From contig NZ_ML703256.1 of the NCBI RefSeq assembly GCF_008520305.1, positions 120,815 through 184,814 of the forward strand: 64,000 bases of DNA. The letters are read 5' to 3'. The position numbers were made by a program, and so were the translations under genes. Below are positions 57,086 through 64,000 of this stretch, piece by piece. The notes under the pieces were generated by a model that saw nothing but the letters and a program-made list of their open reading frames with translations, did no database searches and had not been told where the DNA came from. This stretch comes from Mesorhizobium sp. SARCC-RB16n. GTDB taxonomy: Bacteria > Pseudomonadota > Alphaproteobacteria > Rhizobiales > Rhizobiaceae. Each line of letters begins with the position of its first letter. The stretch's first letter is position 1.

Positions 57086-57897
57086 GCGATCAACCTGTCA
57101 CAAATGTCCCTGACTCACGGCTTGGCTCAAGCTGGGTGGCCGCGACCGGCAGCTGGCTCCCGGCGGTCATACTTCTGCTGGCGACGATCGTCGTGTGGGA
57201 AGCCGTGGTGCGGATTTTCGCCATCTCCGCCTTCATTATTCCCGCCCCGTCCGAGATCGCGCAGTCGCTGGTCGCGCAATGGGCAACGCTGATGCAGGCG
57301 ACATTGGTGACGGCAGGCGAGATCCTGTTCGGGTTCCTTGTCTCCGTCGTGGTCGGCGTTGCCATTGCGCTGGTCATTGTGCGCTTCGACTGGCTGGGGC
57401 GAGCGCTTTATCCGCTGGTGGTGCTGTTCCAGAACGTACCCAAAGTGGCGCTGGCGCCGATCTTCATTCTCTGGTTCGGCTATGGGCTCGCGCCCAAGAT
57501 CGGCCTGATCCTGGTCATCGCCTTCTTCCCGGTGACGTTGTCGATGCTGGCCGGCATGCAGTCGGTCGACCGCTCGCTGCTGTCGTTGATGAATTCGGTC
57601 GGCGCGAGCCCGACGCAGATCCTGTTCAGGATCCGCGTTCCGCATTCGCTGCCGAACCTGATGGCGGGGACCAAGATCGCGGCCACGCTGAGCGTGATCG
57701 GCGCCATCGTCGGCGAATTCGCCGGGGCCTCGGACGGGCTGGGCTACGTCATCCAGTTCGCCTCGACCCAGCTCGACACTGCGCTGGTCTTCGCGGCGCT
57801 GCTGCTCGTCTCCGTGCTCGGCATAGCCTTCTACTACGCGGCCGAAATCCTCGAACGCATCGTGGTGCCTTGGGCACCCAAATTCAGCCAGGCCTAG
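57082..57897 (+). CDS. ABC transporter permease, NMT1/taurine-type importer
   Basis: 271-aa inner-membrane permease with about six helices; the first is LPAVILLLATIVVWEAVVRI. The EAA loop is LMNSVGASPTQILFRIRVPH, followed by GTKIAATLSVIGAIVGEFAG, typical of SsuC/ThiX/TauC permeases. It overlaps the ATPase gene by 4 bp and is followed after 37 bp by the binding-protein gene. A single permease gene implies a homodimer in the membrane. Confidence 0.9.
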   Translation: MSDQPVTNVPDSRLGSSWVAATGSWLPAVILLLATIVVWEAVVRIFAISAFIIPAPSEIAQSLVAQWATLMQATLVTAGEILFGFLVSVVVGVAIALVIVRFDWLGRALYPLVVLFQNVPKVALAPIFILWFGYGLAPKIGLILVIAFFPVTLSMLAGMQSVDRSLLSLMNSVGASPTQILFRIRVPHSLPNLMAGTKIAATLSVIGAIVGEFAGASDGLGYVIQFASTQLDTALVFAALLLVSVLGIAFYYAAEILERIVVPWAPKFSQA

Positions 57898-57934
57898 GCC
57901 TCTCGATCAACCACCGACAATAAAGGGAACAAAA

Positions 57935-58945
57935 ATGCTGAGACGCTCACTTATCAAGGTAGCCACGCTTGCGGCGTTTGCCGGCGCCCTTGGCTTCCCC
58001 GGCATGGCGCTGGCGGCGGACAGGGTCACTGTCCAGCTCGACTGGGTGGTGCGCGGCAACCACGCCATGTTCTTCGTCGGCAAGGAAAAAGGCTTCTTCG
58101 CCAAGAACGACATCGACGTCGCCGAAATCCGCAAGGGTTCGGGTTCGCCGGATGCTATGCGGTTGGTGGGCAATGAGAACGCGGATTTCGGTTTCGGCGA
58201 TCTCCCCACGCTCGCCGTCGCGCGCTCGCAGAACGTTCCCGTGGTGGCGGTGGCCGCCGTCAACCAGCACTCGCCGCTGGCGATCATGTCGCTCGCCAAG
58301 ACGGTGAAGCTCACCAAGCCGGCTGATCTCAAGGGACTGACCATCGGCATTCATCCGGCGGGCTCGACCTACATCTTCTTCAAGGGCTTCCTGGCGGCCA
58401 ATGGCCTGACCGAGAAGGACATGACGCTGAACAGCGTCTCGCCGCCCTATGAAAGCTATCTGCTTCTCGGCCGGGTCCAGACGGTGGTCGGCTATGTCGA
58501 CGCCGAGGTTCCCGAACTGGAGGCCAAGGCAGGCGGTCCCGGGTCGCTCAGCATCATGATGGGCGCGGACCATGGCTGGAAGGCTTATGGCTCCGGCCTG
58601 TTCACTTCGGAGAAGATGATCAAGGACAAGCCGGACGTCGTCGCCCGCTTCGTCAAGGCATACAGGGAGGCCTTCGACTACGTGGTGGCGCACCCCGAAG
58701 AGGCCGCCGAGATCACGGCCAAGGCCGCCCCTGGTTACGCGGACAAGAAGGATGTGCTGCTGGCGCAGATCAACGCCGATATCGCGTCGACCTTCACCAG
58801 CCCGGACACCAAGGAACACGGCCTCGGCTGGATGACGAAGACGCAGTGGGAGGAAACGCTGAAGACGCTCACCGATCAGGGCGTGCTCAAGGTGGCCCTG
58901 TCGGCGGGCGATGTCTTCACCGACACGTTCCTGGCCAACAAGTAA
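57935..58945 (+). CDS. NMT1/ThiY-type periplasmic substrate-binding protein
   Basis: 336 aa. A signal peptide (LRRSLIKVATLAAFAGALGF to MALAA) is followed by the NMT1/ThiY opening VQLDWVVRGNHAMFFVGKEK and GFGDLPTLAVARSQNVPVVA. Family members bind pyrimidine precursors of thiamine or other small heterocycles. Together with its place directly behind the B6-degradation enzymes, this makes pyridoxine, pyridoxal, pyridoxamine or 4-pyridoxate the likely ligand, though it has not been shown. An AAGGGAAC ribosome site precedes the ATG. Confidence 0.88.
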   Translation: MLRRSLIKVATLAAFAGALGFPGMALAADRVTVQLDWVVRGNHAMFFVGKEKGFFAKNDIDVAEIRKGSGSPDAMRLVGNENADFGFGDLPTLAVARSQNVPVVAVAAVNQHSPLAIMSLAKTVKLTKPADLKGLTIGIHPAGSTYIFFKGFLAANGLTEKDMTLNSVSPPYESYLLLGRVQTVVGYVDAEVPELEAKAGGPGSLSIMMGADHGWKAYGSGLFTSEKMIKDKPDVVARFVKAYREAFDYVVAHPEEAAEITAKAAPGYADKKDVLLAQINADIASTFTSPDTKEHGLGWMTKTQWEETLKTLTDQGVLKVALSAGDVFTDTFLANK

Positions 58946-58983
58946 GAGGCGTGCGGTGTTGGGGCGGGCAAGTCGATGAGCGC

Positions 58984-59409
58984 CTACCGGCAGACCAGAC
59001 TGTCCTGCTCCAGGCCGCAAGACAAGGTGCGCTCGCCTTTCGCCGCATCGGCACGGTCGAGAGTGATCTGCACGCGGGTGGCATATGCGCGGCCCGACAG
59101 ACCGCACCATAGCCGCTCGACCGGCAGGTTCTCGTGTTTGTCGTTGAGGATGGTGAAGGTGGCGGTCTTGGGGTCGAACCAGAGTTCGACGCGAGCGCTC
59201 TTGCCCGGTTCTATCGTCGCGATCCCTTCTGAATACCAGTGGGCAAAGTCGGCGTTGCAGGACACGCCTTCCTTGCCCGCATTCGAAATCGTCAATGGCA
59301 CCATGGCGAGCCCCTCAGTGCCCTTGCGGACAATCACCTGGTGCAACTCAACCGCGTCGGCGAGGGATGTGAACGCCAACATCACGGGGAGGACATAACG
59401 GATTTTCAC
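58984..59409 (-). CDS. Small secreted protein of unknown function
   Basis: 141 aa on the minus strand, opposite to the flanking transporter operons. Residues 1-19 form a signal peptide (YVLPVMLAFTSLADA). The mature part is beta-rich with an immunoglobulin-like feel (VPLTISNAGKEGVSCNADFA; GIATIEPGKSARVELWFDP) and has Cys residues in SCNADF, LWCGLSGR, LSCGLEQ and the last-but-one position, fitting two disulfides. Not recognised. The only gene in this 15-kb stretch that is not plus strand apart from the oxidase/regulator pair. Confidence 0.7.
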   Translation of the reverse strand: MKIRYVLPVMLAFTSLADAVELHQVIVRKGTEGLAMVPLTISNAGKEGVSCNADFAHWYSEGIATIEPGKSARVELWFDPKTATFTILNDKHENLPVERLWCGLSGRAYATRVQITLDRADAAKGERTLSCGLEQDSLVCR

Positions 59410-59507
59410 TTTGCCTGAGCTCCATGGGTAGTTTTCTCAGGCAGTCTATCTCGCTCATGCGCAATAACAACAAAAATATGATTGGGAAATCAAACAGAGA
59501 GGGTAAC

Positions 59508-60536
59508 ATGTTAAAGATCCTTAAGAGCAGCGTAAGTGCATTTATACTGTGTGGCGTCTTGATGGGCGGCGCGTTTGCCGGCGAAATCAAGTCGATCGCC
59601 ATACTGACGCCCGAAGAAGGCACGGACTATGGCTGGAACCAGCAGGGCATCGACGCCGCCAAGGCAGCCGGCAAGGCAGCCGGTGTCGAGGTGGTCGTGG
59701 CCCAGGGTCTCGGCTATGGCGATGTCCGTCCGACACTGCGCGAGCTCGCGTCCGACGGCGCCAGCCTGCTGATCGCCCACGCCAGCGGCTACAACACCTC
59801 GGCGCCCGAAATCGCCAAGGAACTGAAGGTTCCGGTGGCGATCGTCGACACGCCGAACGGTCTTGAGAAGGGCCTCGTCGCCGACTACACACTGAGCGGT
59901 CATCAGGGCGCCTATCTGGCCGGCCGTCTCGCCGCCAAGATGTCGCGCTCGAAATCTGTCGGCATCGTCGTCTCCGGCGAACCGCCATCGTGGAACTCGC
60001 AGTCGGCGGCGTTCGCGCAGGGCGTGAAGGCGGAGAACCCGGACGTCAAGATCACCTATGCGGTGATCGGGCCGGCCGCCTACAGTGATGCCGCCGGCGG
60101 CAAGCGCGTCACCGAAAGCGTTATCGCCTCGGGCGCCGACATCATTTTCGGCCAGGGCAACGGCTCCAGTTTCGGCATGCTGCAGGCGGTCGAGAGGACC
60201 AAGGCGGCTGACGGTGGTAAGGTCTATTTCATCGACGTCATCGGCGACAAGTCGCCGATCGACAAGGGCTTCCTGCTGTCGTCGGTGGTGTGGAACATCG
60301 AACCGGTCTACGCTGCGATGATCGCCGACCTGAAGGCCGATACGTTCGGTACCAAGCACTATTCGATCGGCCTCAAGGACGATTCGGTGAAGCTGCTGAA
60401 GACCGCCGCCATCCCCGACAAGGTCTGGGGTGAAATCCAGGCGCTGCGCGAGGACGTCATTTCCGGCAAGATCAAGGTCGATCCGGTCTATGACGCGGCC
60501 GCCGTCAGGGCGCTGATGACAAGCGTCGCCCAGTAA
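59508..60536 (+). CDS. BMP-family (nucleoside-type) substrate-binding protein
   Basis: 342 aa from the ATG at 59508 (GAGAGGG upstream); the longer frame from 59424 has a non-signal leader. Signal peptide SSVSAFILCGVLMGGAFA. The mature region opens KSIAILTPEEGTDYGWNQQG and contains GLGYGDVRPTLRELASDGAS and GADIIFGQGNGSSFGMLQAV, the BMP/PnrA pattern (basic membrane protein family, binding purine nucleosides or similar heterocycles). It leads an importer operon (binding protein, double ATPase, two permeases). A strong hairpin separates it from the ATPase gene, probably raising its relative expression. Confidence 0.9.
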   Translation: MLKILKSSVSAFILCGVLMGGAFAGEIKSIAILTPEEGTDYGWNQQGIDAAKAAGKAAGVEVVVAQGLGYGDVRPTLRELASDGASLLIAHASGYNTSAPEIAKELKVPVAIVDTPNGLEKGLVADYTLSGHQGAYLAGRLAAKMSRSKSVGIVVSGEPPSWNSQSAAFAQGVKAENPDVKITYAVIGPAAYSDAAGGKRVTESVIASGADIIFGQGNGSSFGMLQAVERTKAADGGKVYFIDVIGDKSPIDKGFLLSSVVWNIEPVYAAMIADLKADTFGTKHYSIGLKDDSVKLLKTAAIPDKVWGEIQALREDVISGKIKVDPVYDAAAVRALMTSVAQ

Positions 60537-60555
60537 GGCGATCAAAAGTCGGCTG

Positions 60556-60584
60556 CCGGAGGGGCGATCGGTTCGCTCCTCCGG
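60556..60584 (+). terminator. Attenuating hairpin after the BMP-family gene
   Basis: A 12-bp stem (CCGGAGGGGCGA / TCGCTCCTCCGG, one G-T pair) with a 5-nt loop lies 20 bp after the binding-protein stop. There is no clear T-run, and the next gene of the same transporter follows 30 bp later. Partial termination or mRNA stabilisation is likely. Confidence 0.6.
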
Positions 60585-60613
60585 ATCATTCCCGTTTCCA
60601 GTGCTGGGCTTTC

Positions 60614-62182
60614 ATGAGCAATCTTTCTTCATCGCCCGTCGACAGCCGCGACATCGTCGCGCTTGAAGGCGTGACCAAACGCTTTCCCGGCATTGTCGCC
60701 AACGACAGCATCGACCTGTCGATCCGCCCTGGCGAGGTGCATGTGCTGCTCGGTGAGAACGGCGCGGGAAAATCCACCTTGATCGGCATGCTGTCCGGCC
60801 TGCAGCAGCCGGACGAGGGGCGCATCCTTGTCGACGGCAGACCGACGCCGATCACGTCGCCGCGCCATGCGCTGGCGCTTGGCATCGGAACGGTGTTCCA
60901 GCACATGATGCTGGTGCCCACCCTGACGGTCGCCGAGAACCTGCTTCTTGGCGGGTCCTGGTGGCAGCGCCCCAGGACTGATGAGCTCGAGGCCCGCGTG
61001 GCCGAGATCACCGGGAGCCTCGGCATCACGGTGAAACTGCATGCCAAGGTTTCGGAACTTTCGCTGGGTGAGCAGCAGCAGGTCGAAATCCTGCGCGCCA
61101 TGGTGCGCAACAGCCGGCTGCTGATCCTCGACGAATCCACCTCGATGCTGACGCCGAAGGGCATCGAGGAACTTGGTGCGCTGATGCGCCGCCTCGTCGA
61201 GCAAGGATTGGCGATCGTCTTCATCACCCACAAGCTCAAGGAGGCAGCCGCCTTCGGCGACCGCATCTCGGTTCTCAAGCTTGGCCGCAAGGTTAGAGAG
61301 ATACCGCCCGAGCGGTTTGCCGCGCTCGGCGAACAGGAGATCATTTCCGAGATCGTGGAGTTGATGTTCGGCAAGCAGAAGGACGATCCCGAAGCGGTCG
61401 AACGCCCGGCCCGCGCAGTCGATGCGCAAGCCGCGCCCCTGCTTCAGGTCGCGGGTCTCACGGTCGCGCCGACCGACAACGCGCCCGGCCTGTCGTCGAT
61501 CTCCTTCGACATCCGTCCAGGCGAGATACTCGGCATCGCGGGAATTGATGGCAACGGCCAGAAGCAACTGGCTGAGGCCTTGGCCGGCCAGCGCGTGGCG
61601 ACAGGCGGCTTGGTCCGGCTGGCGGGCACCGCCATCGAGGCCCTGAGCGTCGGCGAACGCCGCCAGCGCGGCCTTCGCTACCTGACCGACGACCGGCTGG
61701 GCGAAGGTACGGTGGGCATGTTCCCAGTCTCCATCAACTTCTTCCTCAAGCAGGTCGGGGCGGCGCCCTTCTGGCGCAGCGGCGTCGAGCAACGCGCCGA
61801 GATCGACAGGCGCGCCGCCGAGCTCGTGCGCGAGTACGATGTGCGCACACCAAGCCTGAAGACGCCCGTTGCGCGGCTTTCGGGGGGCAACATCCAGAAG
61901 GTGCTGCTGGCGCGGGAACTGGCCGAAGGCGCGAAGGTGGTGATCTTCAACAAGCCAACCTATGGGCTCGATCTCGCCAATACGCTGGCCTCGCGCCAGC
62001 GCATCCGCGACACGGCGGCGCGTGGCCTCGCCGTGCTGTTGATCTCCACCGACCTCGAGGAACTGCTGAGCATGTGCGATCGTATCGCCGTCATTGCCAA
62101 TGGCTCGCTGGTCGGCACCGTCGCGAATGCCGACGACGCCCGCACCAGGGTCGGCCGCCTGATGATCGGACTTGCCGCATGA
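60614..62182 (+). CDS. Nucleoside/sugar-type ABC transporter, double ATP-binding protein
   Basis: 522 aa with two fused nucleotide-binding domains (RbsA/NupA class). Domain 1: Walker A LLGENGAGKSTLIGMLSGL, signature LSLGEQQQVEILRAM, Walker B LLILDESTSMLTPKG, switch His VFITHKLKEAA. Domain 2 has the degenerate P-loop GIDGNGQKQLAEALAG, signature LSGGNIQKVLLARELAEG and Walker B VVIFNKPTYGLDLAN, as usual for the second half in this class. Two small deviations are DEST for the common DEPT and FNKPTYG for xxQPTRG. Its stop overlaps the permease start (ATGA). Confidence 0.9.
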   Translation: MSNLSSSPVDSRDIVALEGVTKRFPGIVANDSIDLSIRPGEVHVLLGENGAGKSTLIGMLSGLQQPDEGRILVDGRPTPITSPRHALALGIGTVFQHMMLVPTLTVAENLLLGGSWWQRPRTDELEARVAEITGSLGITVKLHAKVSELSLGEQQQVEILRAMVRNSRLLILDESTSMLTPKGIEELGALMRRLVEQGLAIVFITHKLKEAAAFGDRISVLKLGRKVREIPPERFAALGEQEIISEIVELMFGKQKDDPEAVERPARAVDAQAAPLLQVAGLTVAPTDNAPGLSSISFDIRPGEILGIAGIDGNGQKQLAEALAGQRVATGGLVRLAGTAIEALSVGERRQRGLRYLTDDRLGEGTVGMFPVSINFFLKQVGAAPFWRSGVEQRAEIDRRAAELVREYDVRTPSLKTPVARLSGGNIQKVLLARELAEGAKVVIFNKPTYGLDLANTLASRQRIRDTAARGLAVLLISTDLEELLSMCDRIAVIANGSLVGTVANADDARTRVGRLMIGLAA

Positions 62183-63276
62183 GCATCGACACCGCACCCG
62201 CTGCCGGCGCCACCGCACTCGATGTCACGAGCGCCGGCGCTACGCGGCGCGACGTGATGCACCGGCTGCTGATGACCCTTGGTCCGATCCTTGCCGCTCT
62301 CGTCATCGCTGGTTGTATCCTGCTTGCCGTCGGTGTCGACCCGCTCGCCTATTATGGCTACGTGCTGGAGAAAGGCCTGTTCTCGCCGCTTGGCATCCAG
62401 CAGACGCTGACGCGCATGGCGCCGCTGCTGTTTCTCGCCGCCGGCTTGATCGTCGCCTTTCGCGCCGGCATGTGGAACCTGGGCGGCGACGGCCAGTTCC
62501 TGCTTGGCGCCGTCACGGCCGCCGCCAGCGCTCCCGTTCTGGTGCAGGTCATGCCGTCCTGGCTGGCGCTCTTCTGTTCCTTCCTGATCGCCATGGTGGT
62601 GGCCATGATCTGGTCGCTGGTGCCGGCGCTGCTGCGCGCCTATCAGGGTGTCAACGAGATCATCACCACGCTGATGATGACGTTCCTCGGCACCTCGTTC
62701 GCCAATGTGCTGGTCAAGCTGGTGTTCCGCGATCCCGGCACCACCGTGCCGCAGACCCGCACGCTGCCGGTGGAAGACCGGCTGCCGCGCCTGTTTGAAA
62801 CCACCATCACCAGTGGCCTGCTGCTCGGCCTGGCAGCGATCATCATCGTCCATCTGGTGATGACACGAACGGCATTCGGGCTGAAATTGCGGATTGTCGG
62901 CGCCAATCCGCGCGCCGCGGTTCATGCGGGGTTGGGCGTGCCCGGCCTGACGATTGCCGTCTTTGCCATTTCCGCCGGGCTCGCGGGCCTTGCCGGCGCT
63001 GTCGACATCATCGGCGTGCAAGGCAATGTTCGCGCCGACTGGAACCCCGCCTATGGGCTGGCGGTCATTCCGGCCGTCTTTCTCGCCCGCATGAACGGCT
63101 TTGCCGCGATAGGCTTCGTATTCCTGCTTTCGGTGCTGTCGATCGGCGGCGAGAGCGCGGCGCGGCGGCTTGGCGTGCCCAATCACTTCACCCTAGTGCT
63201 GGTCTCCATCGTGCTGATCGTGCTCGCCTTGGCCGAGTATGTCGACCACCGCTATCATCAGTCGAGAAAGGCTTAG
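62179..63276 (+). CDS. ABC permease, nucleoside/BMP-type (first)
   Basis: 365 aa, BPD_transp_2 family. The ATG at 62179 overlaps the ATPase stop. About eight to ten membrane helices are visible, including LGPILAALVIAGCILLAVGV. Family segments are FRAGMWNLGGDGQFLLGAVT, GVNEIITTLMMTFLGTSFAN and GLKLRIVGANPRAAVHAGLG. It pairs with the permease that follows after 3 bp, as in nucleoside importers (YufP/YufQ, NupB/NupC type). Confidence 0.9.
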   Translation: MSIDTAPAAGATALDVTSAGATRRDVMHRLLMTLGPILAALVIAGCILLAVGVDPLAYYGYVLEKGLFSPLGIQQTLTRMAPLLFLAAGLIVAFRAGMWNLGGDGQFLLGAVTAAASAPVLVQVMPSWLALFCSFLIAMVVAMIWSLVPALLRAYQGVNEIITTLMMTFLGTSFANVLVKLVFRDPGTTVPQTRTLPVEDRLPRLFETTITSGLLLGLAAIIIVHLVMTRTAFGLKLRIVGANPRAAVHAGLGVPGLTIAVFAISAGLAGLAGAVDIIGVQGNVRADWNPAYGLAVIPAVFLARMNGFAAIGFVFLLSVLSIGGESAARRLGVPNHFTLVLVSIVLIVLALAEYVDHRYHQSRKA

Positions 63277-63279
63277 GGC

Positions 63280-64000
63280 ATGACCGGGCTCTTCAGCGAA
63301 GTCTTTCTCAGCGCGTTGCTGTTTGGCGCCGTCACCGCCGCCATTCCGCTGCTGCTTGCCGGCCTCGGGGAACAGATGTCGGAAAAGGCCGGCGTGCTCA
63401 ACATCGGCATCGAAGGCATGATGCTGGCCGGCGCCTATCTCGGCTTCGTCGGCGCATTCTATTCGGGATCGCTGTGGCTGGGCTTCCTCACCGGCGCTGC
63501 CGGCGGCATCGCTGTGGCGCTGGTCATGGCACTGCTTTGCGTGCGCATCGGGCTGAACCAGATCGTCATCGGCATCGCACTGACGCTTGGTCTCGAAGGC
63601 CTGACGGCGCTGCTTCACCATTTCCAGTTCTCGCGCAGCTATCCTCGCCTGCCGGCGGCGGACGCAACCGTCATTCCGCTGCTGTCGAACATTCCGGTGA
63701 TCGGCCCGGCCTTCTTCAAGCACCATTTGATCGTCTATCTGGCGGTCGCCCTAGTGTTCGGCATGAGCTACCTCTACCGGCGCACGCAACTCGGCCTCAA
63801 CCTACAGGCCGCCGGCGATAAGCCGGCCGCGCTCGACGTTGCCGGTATCGACGTCATCAGGACCCGCACCATCGCCGTGCTGACGACCGGCGCGCTGGCC
63901 GGGCTCGGCGGCGCGTATCTCGCCAATGTCGGGGCGGGGCTGTTCATACCGTTCATCACCAACGGCGCCGGCTTCCTCGGCATCGTGCTGGCCATGCTGG
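63280..64000 (+). CDS. ABC permease, nucleoside/BMP-type (second), 3' end beyond the window
   Basis: Open frame from ATG 63280 (GCTTAGGGC upstream) to the last base with no stop; the first 240 codons are visible of an expected ~305. It starts LFSEVFLSALLFGAVTAAIP and contains KAGVLNIGIEGMMLAGAYLG, the hallmark of the second permease of nucleoside-type importers, and a later LGLNLQAAGDKPAALDVAGI. Membrane helices alternate as expected. With its partner and the double ATPase it completes the transporter core. Confidence 0.9.
   Translation, partial: MTGLFSEVFLSALLFGAVTAAIPLLLAGLGEQMSEKAGVLNIGIEGMMLAGAYLGFVGAFYSGSLWLGFLTGAAGGIAVALVMALLCVRIGLNQIVIGIALTLGLEGLTALLHHFQFSRSYPRLPAADATVIPLLSNIPVIGPAFFKHHLIVYLAVALVFGMSYLYRRTQLGLNLQAAGDKPAALDVAGIDVIRTRTIAVLTTGALAGLGGAYLANVGAGLFIPFITNGAGFLGIVLAML

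Overview
The window is high-GC DNA with alphaproteobacterial gene content. It most probably comes from Mesorhizobium. The main reason is the block at about 47-59 kb, which matches gene for gene the vitamin B6 (pyridoxine) degradation cluster worked out in Mesorhizobium loti. The 2-methyl-3-hydroxypyridine-5-carboxylate oxygenase there has the same length (379 aa) and the same substrate-binding residues as the M. loti enzyme as I remember it. No rRNA, tRNA, CRISPR array, phage or insertion sequence was seen.

Left part (0-26 kb). The tail of a metal-dependent amidohydrolase is followed by a polyamine-type ABC importer (ATPase, two permeases, binding protein) and two SxxK serine hydrolases of the beta-lactamase/6-aminohexanoate-dimer-hydrolase fold. 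Next come tex, a LysR regulator divergent from glutaryl-CoA dehydrogenase (gcdH), and a three-gene transglutaminase / DUF2126 / ATP-grasp / alpha-E operon of unknown product. A GT2 glycosyltransferase, a type IB topoisomerase, a DGPF-domain protein coupled to an ECF42-type sigma factor, a family-7 aldehyde dehydrogenase (lysine catabolism) and an unrecognised HTH protein follow.

Middle (26-46.9 kb). A small secreted protein precedes an mdtABC-like tripartite efflux operon. After it come the remnant of a short-chain dehydrogenase, a His-rich secreted peptide, and an EEP phosphodiesterase next to a cardiolipin synthase (as in E. coli ybhP-clsB). A stand-alone AraC regulator lies just upstream of a 1630-residue trimeric autotransporter adhesin. 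Four small envelope proteins follow it on the same strand: two IalB-like, one DUF4189 and one membrane-anchored.

Right part (47-64 kb): vitamin B6 catabolism. On the minus strand are pyridoxine 4-oxidase and a GntR regulator. Divergent on the plus strand are AAMS hydrolase, MHPC oxygenase, two accessory proteins with no assigned role (DUF1185 and PEBP), HMPDC decarboxylase, 4-pyridoxate dehydrogenase and FHMPC dehydrogenase. A complete NMT1/ThiY-type ABC importer follows, then a BMP/nucleoside-type ABC importer that runs off the window. Together the enzymes convert 4-pyridoxate to acetate, ammonia, CO2 and succinic semialdehyde. The missing steps (pyridoxal 4-dehydrogenase, 4-pyridoxolactonase, pyridoxamine-pyruvate aminotransferase) are expected beyond position 64000. 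The best candidates for new biology are the substrate of the two importers, the roles of DUF1185 and PEBP in the operon, the palindromic GntR operator, and the product of the ATP-grasp/transglutaminase operon.
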